17,062 bases of DNA. It comes from CAZQEZ01 sp964592475. GTDB lineage: Bacteria; Bacteroidota; Bacteroidia; Cytophagales; Cyclobacteriaceae. The position numbers were made by a program, and so were the translations under genes. Below are positions 14,960 to 17,062 of the stretch, one piece after another. Numbering within the stretch: position 1 is the first letter of the stretch; every line of letters begins with the position of its first letter. The notes beneath the pieces were generated by a model that saw only the letters and a list, made by a program, of their open reading frames with translations, was not told the origin of the DNA and did no database searches. The stretch is from assembly GCA_964592475.1 (NCBI GenBank), contig CAZQEZ010000091.1, forward strand, positions 1 through 17,062, written 5' to 3'.

Positions 14960-16171
14960 ATGAAAAATTATAGCTTCTTAATAATATTAATCATTTCTTT
15001 TTATAATAATCATTTATTAGCACAAGCACCGCAGGAATTTATCAAAATTTCAGGTGTGCTGAAAAGCCATAATGATAATTTGCCCATACCTTATGCTCAT
15101 ATCATTGTATCCGGTAGATCAATGGGGTCTACTACAAATTCGGAAGGCAAATATCAAATAATCATTCCTGAATCATACGAAAAAGACACTCTTATTTTTA
15201 GAGCAATCGGGTTTGTATCAAAAAAAATTCCAATTAGCTTTATACCCAAGGAGATATATTTAAAAGATACTACTTATCAGCTTGATAATTTGACAATAGA
15301 AACATTATCGGCCGATTCAATTTTAAATAAATCTATTGATATCCTCATAAAAAATGATTACCTAAATCAATCGACTAAATTTGAGGGATTTTATAGAACA
15401 GCATTTAAGGAAAATAATAAATTTGTCAGGCTTTTTGAAGCGGCTATAGAATTATACAAAGAAAATAAATATCTACAACCTAAAATTATAAAAGCAAGAA
15501 AAAGTAATGATTATAGAGCATATAGGTGGCGTGAATCATCTAATTATTTAAATTCTTTCCTAGCTTCTGATATAATTTTAAACCCTAATAGCGTTTTAAA
15601 AAGGTTACAAGGGTTTTGGGAAGTAAAATTTGAAGATGCATTAATTATTGATAATGAAGAATTATATAAAATAAATATATTGTTACCGGTAGATAGTACT
15701 AAAGAAAGATATCAAATTCATTTGTATGTAAATTCCAATGATTATACTGTAAAAAGAGCAGAATATACATTTAAATGGAATCCTGAGCATTTTGAAGGAG
15801 AAGCTATAGATAGTACTACAAGATTAAATCGTACAAAAGTTGAAGTAATTTCCACTTACAGAAATTATGAAGGAAAAATTTATTTAAATTATCAATCACG
15901 TCATGCTAATTGGCTTATTAAGGATTCTACAAAAGAATTAGGCAGATTAGAATTACATGACGAGTTACTTATATACGATATTATTACTATTAACAGTAAT
16001 GTAAAAACGGACAAACAAATTACTGGAGATATCTATGCCAATAGCGGAAAATACGATAAAGATTTTTGGGGAAATTACAATAAACCTATAAACACAAAAC
16101 TATATTTATCAATTGTTTCCGATTTGGAAAAATTTGAAAAAATAGAAAAACAATTTAAAAGCAACAATTAA
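14960..16171 (+). CDS. CarboxypepD_reg-domain surface protein of unknown function
   Basis: Exported protein with signal peptide MKNYSFLIILIISFYNNHLLA and a carboxypeptidase-D regulatory-like beta domain (about 29-100; PIPYAHIIVSGRSMGSTTN, SEGKYQIIIPE, LIFRAIGFVSKKI), as found at the N-terminus of many Bacteroidota outer-membrane proteins. The remaining about 300 residues begin with SADSILNKSIDILIKNDY and GFYRTAFKENNKFVRLFEAAIELYKE, as in DUF5686-like relatives, and then form a beta-rich region. No catalytic residues are recognisable. At 403 aa it is shorter than typical full-length DUF5686 proteins, so it may be a truncated or distinct form. It lies 5 bases after the OmpA-like gene and 1 base before the Wzz-like gene, so a role in the envelope or polysaccharide export is likely by context. 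Confidence 0.7.
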   Translation: MKNYSFLIILIISFYNNHLLAQAPQEFIKISGVLKSHNDNLPIPYAHIIVSGRSMGSTTNSEGKYQIIIPESYEKDTLIFRAIGFVSKKIPISFIPKEIYLKDTTYQLDNLTIETLSADSILNKSIDILIKNDYLNQSTKFEGFYRTAFKENNKFVRLFEAAIELYKENKYLQPKIIKARKSNDYRAYRWRESSNYLNSFLASDIILNPNSVLKRLQGFWEVKFEDALIIDNEELYKINILLPVDSTKERYQIHLYVNSNDYTVKRAEYTFKWNPEHFEGEAIDSTTRLNRTKVEVISTYRNYEGKIYLNYQSRHANWLIKDSTKELGRLELHDELLIYDIITINSNVKTDKQITGDIYANSGKYDKDFWGNYNKPINTKLYLSIVSDLEKFEKIEKQFKSNN

Positions 16172-16172
16172 T

Positions 16173-17062
16173 ATGGATTTCGTCTTTTTATATCAAATTA
16201 TAAAAAAGAGAATACTGGTCATCATCCTTATTCCTATTTTAGCAATAATTACAGCGTTTTTATTAACAAAAGATTTACCACCTCAATATAAGTCTACTGC
16301 ACAACTTTCTACAGGTTTTACAACTTATGATGAATTTAGTTTAAATGACCAAACAGTTAATTTAAGAGAAGCAGACGTTAAGTTTAATAATTTAATTGAA
16401 AACCTGAAATCTCCGCTAGTCATTGGACTTGTATCTTACCAACTAATATTACATGACCTTATTAGTGATAAACCCTTTAGAAAACCTGAAGTTCCTATAA
16501 TTAATTCTATGGATTATGATGTAATTATAAAAAGTTTTCAGATTGCCTTAGATAGTTTAAAACTTTTAACTACCTATAATCCACAAGACCAAAAACTCTT
16601 AGCTATGTTAAAAATTTATAATTATGATTATGAATCATTGTCAAAAAATTTATCTGTACATAGAGTTAATTATACCGATTTCTTGAATATTGAGTTTGTT
16701 TCTGAAAACCCTAATTTATCTGCATTTACAGTTAATATAATTTGTGATGAGTTTTTTAGATATAATAGCTCCATTCGTGTAGAAAAATACGGAGAATCAC
16801 TCGAATACTATAGAAAATTAGTATCTGAAAAGAAGCAGGAACTCGATGAAACAGAAGAACGACTTAGAATATTCAAAACATCACATAACTTTCTTGACTT
16901 TGAAATTGAATCACAAGCTAAAGTTGACCAAATCACTAGATACGAAAATCAATTATCTGAAGAAGAGTCCGAAATAAGAAGCCTAAGTGTATCACTACAA
17001 AATATAAATAATAAAATTGATAACATAGAAAATGGCAATGAACTTGGAAATAATTCAAAAAT
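16173..17062 (+). CDS. Wzz/Wzc-type polysaccharide chain-length protein, N-terminal part
   Basis: Inner-membrane co-polymerase of the Wzz family, cut by the window edge (296 codons seen). It opens MDFVFLYQIIKKR, then TM1 at about 13-32 (ILVIILIPILAIITAFLLT), then a periplasmic domain starting LPPQYKSTAQLS. Coiled-coil helices are visible from about 205 (YGESLEYYRKLVSEKK, then DETEERLRIF) and continue to the edge. Whether it ends as a plain Wzz protein or carries a Wzc-type kinase is not visible. The ATG lies 1 base after the previous stop, so it belongs to the same operon. It is a second, distinct copy of this function beside the Wzc-like kinase at 3473-5881, and its higher AT content fits a surface polysaccharide locus continuing to the right. 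Confidence 0.8.
   Translation, partial: MDFVFLYQIIKKRILVIILIPILAIITAFLLTKDLPPQYKSTAQLSTGFTTYDEFSLNDQTVNLREADVKFNNLIENLKSPLVIGLVSYQLILHDLISDKPFRKPEVPIINSMDYDVIIKSFQIALDSLKLLTTYNPQDQKLLAMLKIYNYDYESLSKNLSVHRVNYTDFLNIEFVSENPNLSAFTVNIICDEFFRYNSSIRVEKYGESLEYYRKLVSEKKQELDETEERLRIFKTSHNFLDFEIESQAKVDQITRYENQLSEEESEIRSLSVSLQNINNKIDNIENGNELGNNSK

Noticed and set aside
1..17062. CRISPR array, integrase/att sites or toxin-antitoxin pair
   Set aside because: No regularly spaced repeats, no recombinase gene and no small gene pair of that type were seen.

Overview
The window is AT-rich and reads as a Bacteroidota chromosome, most likely Cytophagales-like. The evidence is: several promoter elements of the Bacteroidota type (TTTG and TAnnTTTG boxes), little sign of Shine-Dalgarno sequences, a tig-clpP-clpX cluster with Bacteroidota-like proteins, a tRNA without an encoded CCA end, SLBB-type export lipoproteins, PD40/OmpA and CarboxypepD_reg-type envelope proteins, and a remnant of a secreted repeat protein. 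The genus cannot be fixed from sequence alone.

Layout. 1-420: decayed end of a secreted repeat-module (adhesin-like) protein. 549-2331: on the minus strand, a CoA-disulfide/persulfide reductase fused to a rhodanese domain, with a clear terminator and a perfect 23-bp palindrome just upstream of its start. 2538-5881: divergent from it, a two-gene polysaccharide export/tyrosine kinase pair (Wza-like lipoprotein, Wzc-like BY-kinase) with no glycosyltransferase behind it. 5902-7383: convergent with that pair, an AAA/DUF4143 ATPase preceded by two similar palindromes over its promoter, then a truncated IS30-family transposase. 7625-9675: a PhoD-like metallophosphatase lipoprotein with its own promoter and terminator. 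9783-10007: a tRNA-Leu(UAG) unit with a textbook Bacteroidota promoter and a terminator. 10046-13489: trigger factor, ClpP and ClpX, the nascent-chain chaperone and the ClpXP protease, with terminators after tig and after clpX. 13671-17062: a tightly packed, very AT-rich operon of a PD40/OmpA-like protein, a CarboxypepD_reg-domain protein and the start of a Wzz-type chain-length protein that runs off the window.

How the parts fit. The tig-clpP-clpX block is conserved housekeeping. It is flanked on both sides by envelope polysaccharide functions: the wza-wzc pair on the left and the beginning of what may be a surface polysaccharide locus on the right. The most distinctive non-coding signals are the two operator-like regions, upstream of the reductase-rhodanese gene and upstream of the AAA/DUF4143 gene. 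No complete undescribed multi-gene system is evident; the AAA/DUF4143 gene with its paired palindromes is the best candidate for something not fully described.
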